NCBI GenBank assembly: GCA_964017185.1
Contig: OZ024871.1
Span: 10,036,214-10,100,213 of the forward strand
Source: Rugalucina vietnamica
Lineage: Eukaryota; Mollusca; Bivalvia; Lucinida; Lucinidae
Length of the DNA: 64,000 bases
Reading direction: 5' to 3'
Shown: positions 1-12,100 of the stretch, piece after piece
How positions within the stretch are numbered: the first letter of the stretch is position 1
Layout of the letters: every line of letters starts with the position of its first letter
Made by a program: the position numbers and the translations under genes
Notes under the pieces: generated by a model
Seen by the model: only the letters and a program-made list of their open reading frames with translations
What the model was told of the DNA's origin: nothing
Database searches by the model: none

Positions 1-104
1 GGTCTATAAATCCATGAATGGTGTAGAACAACTCGAGTATCAGGACCCAAAAATCCGGGATAGTTGCGAAATATACGTTCTTTTGAGTCAAAGTCACTCC
101 CAAC
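1..104 (-). CDS. XYLT: XylT (minus) exon 13, 5' part only
   Basis: After a CCACAG acceptor the frame reads [20 protein letters not shown] and onward, and is still open at base 1. The DFD triplet is at the place of the DWD motif described in human XYLT1. The rest of the Xylo_C domain and the stop codon lie outside the window. Confidence 0.88.
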
Positions 105-3100
105 CTGTGGAGATATGTATTAAGAGAATTTGAAAGCATTCAATTCAAAAGAATTTTATAAAAATAGAAAGTTAAATTACACAATAATTTACAAGAAAGA
201 ATATTTGCGACATCAACATTTGAGCCGCCCCATGGGAAAACCAACAATCTGCCTAGGCGAAAACAAAGGCGCAGATCAGCTTCGCGGTAACCGCGAAGCT
301 GATCAGCGGCTTTGTTTTCGCTACTCGGATAGTACAATTCCTCTTCTACTTAAATCCGAAATTTCAAGCTTCTAGCTGTTTTCTGTGCTTGTACAGGCCG
401 GTTTGTGTCAGACCGGTTCGGAAACCACATTGTTGGTTTTCCCACGAGGCGGCTCATTTCTTTTTACAACACGTGATTTATTTTTTTTATAATTTTGATG
501 TTATTTTTGTTCTAACACAGATTGGGCATACAAATGTATTTCTTAATGTTGATTTATGGATTATTTGATGTAAACAAAACTGAGATCCTTTATAAGAGCA
601 GTGAGAATATTAATGAGAAGAGGGATGGGCCATATCGCGTTTTCGGCTACCTAAGCCTCTTCAGTGACTCTTTAGATTTGGCAAAACGGAGCCAAAGAGC
701 AATGAGAAATACTGTAATTTTGCAACTTTCAGCAGGATAGTCGATACAAAGACTTGTATTATCCAAACAATGCCAAATATATAAAACGTTGGATAGAAAA
801 ATGAATCTAAACCGATAATAAATTTCTAATTTCTCAGAATACCCTCGCTGATCACAAAGGACTGAAAGGAACATATCATCTGCACTATGGATGATGTATG
901 GGAAGGCTTTTTAGGGCCGCCACACGGCAAAACACCAGCTGTAGTAGTAGCAAATTTAAAACTGAGATCCTTTTAGAGCAGTAGTAGCTTACAGTACATT
1001 TAAAGTAACACGATCTTACTGTCAATGTTTGTATTCTCCCGTTACTTGCACTGGTATTCTCGATCTTGAAACGGTTGATCTTGGAAAATCGACTTTCATA
1101 CAGACAGGATGTATCACCTGGTAGCGTCAATGAATGCTTTACTAGATAACTGTGAAGAAGCAAAACGGCCTAATGACATATCATGGATCTATAACAGAGG
1201 TTGACAAAGTAAGGACAAATCTGCAAAGTGAACTCTCGGTCTTATTGTTACAACGATATCTATTAAAGTAATGGTTTGAGCGAAACGAAAAAGGCTTTAC
1301 TATTATTAGCTATTTCGTCAACGAACGTATTTTAAAGGTCAAAATAATGAATATGAAACATAGTGCCGTCTATCCCATCTCACAAAGCATTGAGTATCTT
1401 ACACAGTCATAGATAAATAGTACAAATCATTTCATGTCTAAAAAGAATAAAAAATAGTTTTACCTCTGGAACTTATCATCTTCGAACAGGACATGCGTTT
1501 CAATCAGCTTAAAACCCAGGAGCACGCATTGTTGTGTGTTTCTTTCGAACTCCTCAGAAGCCTGACGAACCAGCGAGTTACCAAACGTAGTAATGATCTG
1601 TGTTTGAGGACTGGGTTTATCATAGGGACTGTAATGATTCTGCCAGTACAGTGATAATTTGGCATCCTCTGGAATACATGAAACAAAACGAGAATTATCT
1701 GTCAATGGGCAATACTAATCAAGTTCATGAACACCGAGTGACTATTCCGTATTATCAATGCGACATTTATACCTGTATCTTTCGAAGACACGCTATTTCG
1801 AAAGTGTAACTACATCGCCTCGGGACTTTTTGTATAAATATGTATACAGGTGACAAAATTAAGTCAACGGGCTTGAACCATCACTAGCTTCATATTCTGG
1901 CTCTGACAGGCCATTTCGATTTTGTTTGTTTGAAACCAGAGCCAATCACTACATAATTAAGCAATATATAATATTTTTCAAGAAAACACAAATCTGAATT
2001 CCAACATACCTGTATGTATTTTTCTGAGGTTCCTGTCGATTAAATCGTATATTTCTTGATTCACAATGGCTTCAAATTTTCTTGCAAAGAATATGGGGTC
2101 ATCTGTATGATTCTCGATATGGAAAACATAATAACTATCAATTATAATATAATATATTATTAATAATACTAAGACACATTTAAACGTGACATGCAGTATT
2201 CTAAACACGTGATAATAATGACATGTTTAGTTCTTTTTGTTTTATGTTTTGGTGTTTAAAATTTTTGTGCTGTTGGCGCCTAATGTATGTTTTCATATTT
2301 TTAGTTAAGTTGATGATTCATGGACTAGTTAGAGATTCACTACGAGGACCGAAGAACTAACTAAATGTTATTAACCACTGCAGAAGCTGAGGGTGAGGTT
2401 ATGGCCATGTAAAACCGGTTTAAGCCCGCCAGTAACTTTGTGTTACTGATCATTCCAAGGCGATACTTCTGTGGTGGTTATTTTTGTTTTATGTCTTGGT
2501 GTTTGAATTTTTTTGTGCTGTTGGTGCCTTATGTATGTTTTCATATTTTTAGTTAAGTTAAGGTAACTGAGTGGCCACCTATTGGGAAAATAGCTGCTCA
2601 TTCGGCTTACGATATGTTTCATGGTATAAGTACCTGATTGTTAGTTTAGTTTTTCCCACCTCGGATTTTGGAGTGGGAATCTTTTTCTGATTGCGCCTTT
2701 TTCTGATTGCGCCTTTTCCTGATCTTTGCCTACTTGTACTTTTTTTTTACATCATATTTGCTTTATTTCGAGAATACCTAAACCATAAAACGCAACTGAT
2801 ATACGTACAGGTTATTTCTATATTTCAGGGACACCTAGTGCACTTTGTTTGTGGCAAAATCGGCTTGCCCCTCGTCCGAGAATGTTTCAGCGAAAACTTA
2901 GCCCCATTTAGCACTTCCGATTGATTTTAGGGTGAAAAATGACAAAATCATCAAATTTTATTTCAAACCCATTCAACCTTACATCGCAAGCGAATTTCAA
3001 TGTCGAATACCAACAACACAGTGTAAACTCGAAAATTCCACCAGCAACGGAGGCCCGTTTTTGATATGGCCATGGCAAAGGAGAGAAAAACAAACATATA

Positions 3101-6100
3101 GAGTGTATTTTTCCTATAAAATATGGTCGTGTGCGGCTTTTAAACATCAATGAAATGCATCCTTTATTATGTTTAAAGTTGAAGTATGTAGTGCATACTA
3201 TTTTCTGAAACACTAACCTGTATCCGGGCGAAATCATCCTGTCTGAGGTTTTTAGGTGAACAACCACAGAAATCCACCTTCCTGCCCACACAGGTACAGC
3301 CTTGTGATCCCACCCAGTTGATCATGTGTAGGCTAATGTCAATCTGGGTGTCACAAAAATCGCTGTTCTGCAGTAGGATATGGAAATAGGACTGGAAAGA
3401 ATGCACGCAACTTTTATGTAACTTTACCCGAAAACGTAAAGGCCTGTTTACACATTCACCATTTTTGGCTACGGTGCCGCTACGACCGATTCGCCACGAC
3501 TTGTAAAATCGTCGTGTATTGTGGTGATTCGTAGTAGAACCGTGAAGAATCTTGATGAATCGTGATGATTCGGGAAACTCCACGGTAGCGTTATGCCCCT
3601 ATCACACTACGAACCCGAACTCCACGAATTGCCACGAATCGATAAATTTTAGGATTCGTGGAATTTCGTGAACTTTTTATGTTTATTCGACATTGGTTAC
3701 GAATCTGTTAGGACACAGACACGATAGTGTTACGAATATTCGGCAGACTCGGCTGAATTCGGCTGCAGTCACACGAAGTTGGAAAGAATTCTTTACGATT
3801 TACAATTATCTATTGAGGATATGCAGCGCGAAAGTTCGAGAATCAGTTACGAATCAGTTGCGAGTATGACGATAACATGTGCGAATAATAAATATTCGTA
3901 GCTGTTCTTGACAATTCGTGAGAATTTTTCTCAAGATAGTTATAAAAGTTATAATACACCTGCTTGAAATATCAGTTTCATCTTAAATGAAGGACGATGA
4001 CCAATTTCTAATACTATTATTCTATCGGCTATGGCCCAAACACTCATTCGCTGATACATGGGAAACTCTTGTTCATAAATTACAACATAACTACCCATCT
4101 CCGAGTCCCTGACTAGCTTTATCCCTGCAACATTTTTCACCTCTGAGGCTTTATTCTCTCAGAAGTAAAGAAGTTACTGTAGCTTCTCTTCAACAGAACT
4201 GGCTTCTGTAGCGCCCTAAATCATAACAGTGCTTTTCTATGTATCTTTCTCCTGTCCTTTGGTGTACCTTTTTAGTTATATTTCTGTTGTAAGATTCGTG
4301 GACTTCGTGGCGCGTTCCATAGCAATCGGCTAACATTCGTGATATAAACTTCCATATTAAATACCATTAATCTCCAGCTTTAATACAGTCCCTGAGGGGT
4401 CATTCGTGTGCACGAGAGGTCCAGAGAAAATTTTTCCATAAATTGTTAGAGACATATCTGAGGTGCAAGAAAATCGAGGGTGATCGGCTGAAATCATGGT
4501 GCGGTCCGAGAAATCCAAGATGGCCGCCAAGATGGCGGCCGATTTTCTTGAAAATGGCTGTATACATAAAAATAGCTACCACAACATGCTTTTACTTGGT
4601 TTTTGGACGCAACATGATTATATTAGAAGAGAATAGATACAAATAGAATGTTCCATGTCATTTTATTATGGCTTAACATCAAAAATATTTTTCCGGGGCC
4701 TGAAAACCATACAAAATTGGTCAAATTTTGATGAAAATATGAGGATGGGGTACAACTGTTTCCTTCACTGTCACTCATTATTGATAAAATGCTTATAAAA
4801 CACCATTTAAACATTAATTAGTCATTAGGCTAAATGACTAAATTCTATAAAAGGCTTTATTCTGACCCTGATGTCTGATAAAAGTGCCTCAAAAGTGGGT
4901 GGGGTAAACAGACCCTTTTGACAAAAATAACCATTTAATTTAATTAAGTTGTCACAACTTGCTTCTAATTACTTATTTTGACATAAAATGTTTATAATAG
5001 GTAAAAAGTGATACAAATACATGCTCTATGCAATATAACACAATTTTGGTAAGAGAAATCCAAGATGGCCACCAAGATGGCGGCCGATTGTTTTGAAAAT
5101 GGCTGTATACATCAAATTTGCAACCACAACATAATTTTACTTGGTTTTTGGACTCAAAATAATTATATAAGAAGAGAAGAGATACAAACAAAAGGTTTAA
5201 TGTCATTTTATCATGGCTAAAGATCAAAAATATTCTCAGGGGCCTGAACACTACACAACATTTGTCAAATTATGATGAAAATATGAAGAAGTTGTACCAC
5301 TGTTACCTTTACTATCACTCATTAATGATATAATGCTTTATTATGCTTAGAAAACACCTTCTAAACCTCGATTAGACAGTAATTAGCCTATATGATCAAT
5401 TTCTTTGAATGGATTTATTCTGATCATGAATTCAGATAAAAGTGCCTTCAAAATGGGTGGGGTAAACAAACCCTTTCATCAAAAATAAACTTTTAACTTA
5501 ACTAAGTTATCACAACTTGCTTCTTCTTAGCTATTTTTACACAAAATGGATAAAATGTGTTATAAATGCATGCTTTTAAGCCACTTTACCCATCCTTAAC
5601 ACTAAATATCTTAAATTTGTATCAGAAAAACGTAGTGATTTGTCTTATTTAATGTAAATTTCACTCAGTATTCAATTTGATATTTTGCTTGAAGAATGCT
5701 TGTAAAGGGTCAGATGAAGGTTTGTTACCCCAAATTGTACAATTTGGCCCATTCCCACCTTCTTACTGCTTCCAAAAGATCAAATAATTGCATTTTCTTT
5801 GGTATTACTGCAACTGGTGTCGTGCCATGTGGCGCCCCTAAAAGTCACCCCATATTTCATCTATAGTGCAGATTATATTTTTCTTTAGGTCATTTGGGAT
5901 CGATAAGAATATTTGAATTATTTCAAACAGATATGTTAAGTTACATATTCTTAACACTATTTATATAATCTGGCCCCTTTGGGAATATTTGATGTAAAAT
6001 TTTTGGCAATCCTGGCTTTCCTTGCCAGCTTTTCAGGGTCATAGATGAACTGATGAGGGTTCATTACCCAACATTGTACTTAACCCTTTAAATGGATTAC

Positions 6101-9100
6101 TGCTTCCAAAGGATCTAATCATTCTATGTTATTCTTAAAATTAAATCGGAAGTAGGATTAATATAAGTTCTTTACAAGTCTTATATCGTCACCGGTTTTA
6201 GAAAGGTTCAGTACCCGAAATTGCGCAATATGGCCCATATTTCCCCCCTTTGAACGTTTTCATTGCTTCCAAAGGATCAAACTTTTATATTTTATTTATT
6301 TTTATAAGTAATGACCACCTTAGTAAAAGAAATATGGCTATTTTCCATTTATGGTGTTTATTTACCCCACCCATTTAAGACATTTGAATTGAAATCAAAA
6401 TAAAAAAAGAAAAAAAGAAAAAATCATGTGTTTATCATGCTCCTCTTTAAAACTATAAAGCCTTTTTAGCTTACCGGAGCCAAGGGCTTATCAAGTGGGC
6501 TTATAAGATAGCAAGACTCCATGATCAATCGTTGTCCGTCATAGACTTACATTAGGAAAACACAAGACCCAGAGCTTCTATATTGTGTATATAGCAATGT
6601 TTGGTAGTCCAAACAAATAAATATCTGCCATATAGGCTTATAATGGGAAAAGTATTCTCTAAAACCACTGAAGCTAGAGCTTGTATATTCAGTATGTTAC
6701 ACTGTTTAGTGGTACCCTACATATATCTTGCCAATGATGCCCCTGGGTCCAAACTGACTAAGCACCAAGGGTCATTAGCCCCCATAGACTTACAATAGGA
6801 AAGCCATAAAAACCTTCCTCTCTGAAATCACAAAGTCCAGGGCTTTTATATTTTGTGTATAGCAGTGGATAATAGTTCCCTTTATAAATCCTGCCAACCA
6901 TGCCCCTTGGGTCTGCGATAGGCTTATAATAAGAAAAAAAACATGAAAAAAAAATCTTCTTCTCTGAAACCACAATACCCAAAGCAGGGATATCAAGTAT
7001 GCAGCAAAAATGAGGCACAATCAAGCCCATGGGGTCAAATTCGGTCCCATCCAGAGGTTATATATACTCCCATATTCTTACAGTGGTAAAACACACAAAA
7101 ACCTTTTCAGAAACCAGGACGCCTAGAGCTTTTATATTTTGTGTGAGGCAATGTTAAAGAATCCTATTTATAAGCCCTGCCAACCATACCCATGCAGTCC
7201 ATTCAGACTATGCCACCGGGGCCTCATTATTTGCCATTCATATCCTTTTTATTAAAGGAACAAATCTTCTTCTCTGGAACTGCAAGGCTCGAGGCTATTA
7301 CTCGTATACTAAGTATGCAACGATCTTGTATGGTGCTTTACGATACATAGATCCAGTAAAGTATACAAAAGATAAAGTATACAAAAAGCCTCTTCTAAAA
7401 CCATGAGCCTTAGAGCTTTTATATTGTGTGTAGCAATCTTAAGTTATCATCTTTGTTAATCTTGTCGCCCGTGCTCCTTGGGCCCATAAGGACACATCCC
7501 ATGGTAGGAGTCATTAGCTCCCCTTCAAGTAAAAAAGTACAAGTAGGCAGTGATCAGGAAAAGGCGTAATCAGAAAGAAATTCAAATTCTAAATACCGAG
7601 GCGGGAAAAAACTAAATTGACAATTAGGTACGAATACATAGAGAACATATCCTTAACTGGGTGAGCAGTGAGCAGGCGGCCACACAGTTAACCAATTTTA
7701 ACTAAACTTATAAAAACGTACATAAGGTTCAAATAGCAAAGAAATTCGACTCCAAAACACAAAACAAATCGAACCACAACAGAAGTATTGCCTTGGAAAG
7801 ATCATATGTATAAAATTACTGGGGGAGGGGTTTAAATCGATTTTACAGAGCTCTAACCTCACCCTCATATTCTGCAGTAGTTCACAACATTTAGTTAGTT
7901 GTTCGGCCCTCATGGTGAATCTCTATTAAACTAGTCAATGAATCATCAAGGACAAACAAATAAATCATGATAACCACCATGATGAATCAAAATCGAGGAC
8001 TCATATATTCAGTTAGCTGTCAGACGATGAAGATCCCTAGGCACCATATAACTTACTGAAATCCCAAGAAAAAGAAAAACACCAGTTAAACCCATGTGGG
8101 CCAAGCAACAGCAAGAAGCTCTGGCCCCAACCAACTAAAATGAATAGCTTTATGTCGGGGTCTTCATCAGTCATCAGAGTCTGACGCCCGACCCACCTGC
8201 ATGCAATAAAGAAGGCAGCATAGTTATCAAACCACGATTGGGTTAAAAACTTAGCATGCAGACTGTCGCATAACATTTAAGTTACATGTATAACCTTTAC
8301 GTGTGTAACGTGTAATGACTTTTTTCTGAACTGAAAACTGTCAAGATCAGGTGAGCCTCCTCTGGTCTTAGTCATAGATGAATACATGAATGGTAGACGG
8401 AATAATTTCATGTCCATCGGTGCTCCGTTAGACCTATCCACACAGAATTGGAGCAAGATCACAAAATGTATCGGAATGCAGGTTAGCCAGCTGATCTAGG
8501 ATAGTGGGTGACAGTAAAGTAAAAGGCCCTGATCATTGTTTTGTATTATGTCATCACAATTTGTCAGTTTCCTGACATTTTCTGGCCTGTATCATAGTTT
8601 GGTGTTATGTCAGGCAAAGATGGCATATAAAGCATGTTTTTATCCCGCTGGTGTTACATCAGGCAAAAATTGCACATATTCATGTATTTTTATCTCTTCC
8701 TTACTATTAAGAATATAGTATCCAAAATACTAAGCAGACGCAAGTTGTAATAGCTAGCTGAGATTAAATAGTCATTGTTTGTAAAAAGGTGTGCTTACCC
8801 CACCCACTTTTAAGGCAAAGCAAAACCAGAATAAATACATTCAAATACCTTAATTATTAAGGCATCATTACTATTTAATTTTGAGAAAGCTATGATCAAG
8901 CAAAAAATGAAATTAAAGGAAAATGTTGCACACATTTGTCATATTTTCATTAAAATGTGACATATTTTGGACATTATTCTGATCCTGGTCTATGATGTTT
9001 GGCTTAAAGTTTGGGTAAAATTGCATGAACGCATGTATTTGAATCACTTTTTATCTATTTTAAATATTTTATGTCAAAATAATTAATTAGAAGCAAGTTG

Positions 9101-12100
9101 TGACAACTTAATTAAGCTAAATGGTTATTTTTGTCGAAAGGGTCTGTTTACCCCACCCACTTTTGAGGCACTTTTATCAGACATCAGGGTCAGAATAAAG
9201 CCATTTAAAGACCTTAGTCATTTAGCCTAACGACTAATTAAAGTTTAAATGGTGTTTTCTAAGCATTATATCAATAATGAGTGACAGTGAAGGAAACAGT
9301 TGTACCCCGTCGTCATATTTTCATCAAAATTTGACCAATTTTCTATGGTTTTCAGGCCCCGGAAAAATATTTTTGATGTTTAGCCATTACAAAATGGCAT
9401 AAAACATTCTATTTGTATCTATTCTTTTCTAATTAATCATTTTGATTTCAAAAACGAAATAAAAGCATGTTGTGGTAGCTAATTTTATGTATACAGCCAT
9501 TTTCAAGAAAATCGGCCGCCATCTTGGCGGCCATCTTGAATTTCTCGGACCGCACCATGATTTCAGCCAATCACCCTCGACTTTCTTGCACCTCAGATAT
9601 GTCTCTAACCATTTATGGAAAAATTTTCTCTGGACCTCTCGTGCACACGAATTACCCCTCAGGGACTGGAGTACTTCTAACAAACTCGTAGTTAAGTCCT
9701 AAGTCATTCGTAACACTCTTGGCTGATTCGCATATGGATGTGAATTCGTAGATAGTTCTTCCCTTATTCGTATCTGCTTTGGTGTGTATTCGCGACATTC
9801 GTAACGGATTCGCTGTCAATTCGTAGTTGGGTAACAAGCTCCGGAATTCCCGAAAGAGTTACGAATGCATCCGAATCAGATAAGATTCAGACACGATGTC
9901 ACGGAATGCGTTACGACTTTGTTGCGAATTAAATGCGAATTTTTTTGGTCGAAAATTTGGGACCAAAGTTTTGAACAGTTCTAAATTTTGGCCACGAATT
10001 TTCGACTGACCCAAGAACTTACTACGAACTGTAAGAATTAGTTAAGAACTTCACGAATCGTTTACGTTTCAGGTACGAATCGAAAGAAATGTCAAAAGTT
10101 GTCAATTCGTGACGATTCGGGAGACAATTTTTCGTAGTGTGTTAGGGGCATTACGGAAGTTTTAAACTGTTTAAAACATTCGTGGTGAATCGTGGTGGTT
10201 ATTGGGCGTGGCCTAATTCGTAGCGGAGTCGTGCTTATTCGTACTGATACCGTAGCTATATTCGCGGCTATTCATGAGAGATCGTAGCCAGTCGTGGAAT
10301 CTTTGACACCACGAATTCTCACGATTCATCACGAATTGTGTACGGTTGTCCTACGAATCATCCACGGTTTCGCTACGGGGCTACCGCCGTGAATCGTACT
10401 AGTACCGTATCGAACCGTACAAGCACCCTGAGCATTCTTTGTGCCACCGTGGTCAATCCTCGTTGACCGTAGCGTTGCCGTCATGGATCGTCATTGATTC
10501 GCAGCGATACCCTACAGACACCGTACTAATATCGTGGACATTCTTACTGGAATCGTAGTGACACTGAATATTTCCACTTTTCGTCACGATTTATCCCGAT
10601 CCATCCCGAATTTTCTGACAATAGAAATCGGGGTGAATCGTGGTGAATCGTAGAGAAAATCGTGAATGTGTAAACGGATCTTAAAGCACAGACACACTTC
10701 GATCTGCATTCAATTGATACATCAGCAATCATTGAATAGCATGATACGAAAAATGCATAGTGGCAATTGTGAAGCACGAAAATATGCGGAAGTGATGCTG
10801 TTTCGAGCACTAAATGTCCAAAAGCCATTTCAAAAATGAAATATGGCAGCCGATAAACCAGCTCAAACTCTTGATACAACTGAAACAATATCGAAGTCTT
10901 GTAAGGAAGAATGACTCAGGCAAGATATTTCTTACCTCCAGGGGTGAAAATGAATGTTTTGCCCATTCCATCAGCCCATTGATCAATGGGTCGCTCGCTG
11001 TCACTGCATATGTACAGAAACTTCTATGTAAACCAAACCAATCGCTGCCTCCATCGTATATAATGCCTGACGGTAACTTATGTTTTGGTCCCAGTCGCCA
11101 CAGATGGTCGTCGCAGTCATGGAATAGAAACCCAAGTCCTTGCTTATCTATAAAACTGCAAGAAAGAGATTTTTTCAGTTGAACAAAGTCAGATTTATTA
11201 TTACTACAGCTGTAGGCATAAAAGGTCTGTTTCAAATTGATCTGAATTGTAATTGGTACATAGATTACTTAACATCAATTAATACAAAATATTTTATATC
11301 ATTGAATATAGTTTTGAATGAATAAAAACTAAAACTGAGATCCTTCATCCTGTTAGAGCAGCAAAAATATTAATGAGAAAACAGATGGGCCATACCGTGG
11401 TTTCGGCTATTCAAGCCTCGTCAGTGACCCTTTAGATTCGACATGGACCCAGAGTTTGTACCTTTCAACAGGGTAGTTCATACAAAGACTAGTATTATAC
11501 ATATGGGTCAAATGTTGGTTAGAAAATGTGTCTAATTCTGATTTCTCATCATCGCTGATCTCGTAGGACGAAAAGAAAAATACATGTATAATCTGCAACA
11601 TGGGTGATGTACGAGGAGACTTTTTAAGGCCGCCACACGGCACATCACCAGCTGCAGTAATAGAAAATAAAAAATAAAACTGAGACCCTTTAAGAACAGC
11701 AAACATATTAATGATAAAACAGATGGGCCATACCATGGATTCGGCTACTTAAGCCTCATCAGTGACCATTTAGATTTAACATCGGGCCAAAGAGAATTAT
11801 TACAATTTTGTACCTTTCAACAGGGTAGCCAAAGACTAGAATTATCCAAATGGGGCCAAATATATTGAATGTTGGTTAGAAAATGTATCTAAACCGAAAA
11901 TAATTTTCTGATTTCTCATAATATCCTCGCTCATCTCAAAGGACCAAAAGGAAAATATAATCTGCACTACGGATGATGTACGGGGAGACATTTTAGGGCC
12001 GCCATACGACACAACACCAGCTGCAGTAATAGCAAATAAAAATAGAACTGAGATCCTTTAATAGTAGTGAACATATTAATGAGAAAAGGGCTGGGCCATA

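Larger units (their letters stand above)
4384..9671. mobile_element. Inner inverted-repeat element with ~650-bp arms
   Basis: The arms 4384-5029 and 9025-9671 are near-identical inverted repeats that begin CAGTCCCTGAGGGGT and include a double AAGATGGCGGCC-type motif. A diverged direct copy of part of the arm follows at about 5046-5560. A third diverged piece lies at 8785-9000. No clear target duplication or transposase was found. Confidence 0.7.
3594..10150. mobile_element. Middle DNA element, TTA target duplication
   Basis: Terminal inverted repeats are TGCCCCTATCACACTACGAA on the left and the complement of TGCCCCTAACACACTACGAA on the right, 19 of 20 identical. TTA is duplicated at 3591-3593 and 10151-10153. 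It is inserted inside the outer element and itself contains a further inverted-repeat element and a retroelement tail. The arms at 3600-3920 and 9690-10140 are dense in ATTCGT words. It is probably a non-autonomous Harbinger-like element. Confidence 0.75.
3440..10681. mobile_element. Outer DNA element of a three-level nest, TAA target duplication
   Basis: The two ends are inverted repeats (GGCCTGTTTACACATTCAC on the left; on the right, reverse-complemented, GATCCGTTTACACATTCAC). TAA lies on both sides (3437-3439 and 10682-10684). A 3-bp TWA duplication is typical of PIF/Harbinger elements, so that class is my inference. Without the inner insertion the element would be about 0.7 kb. Both arms are crowded with ATTCGT/ACGAAT-like words. 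I see no transposase. Confidence 0.7.
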
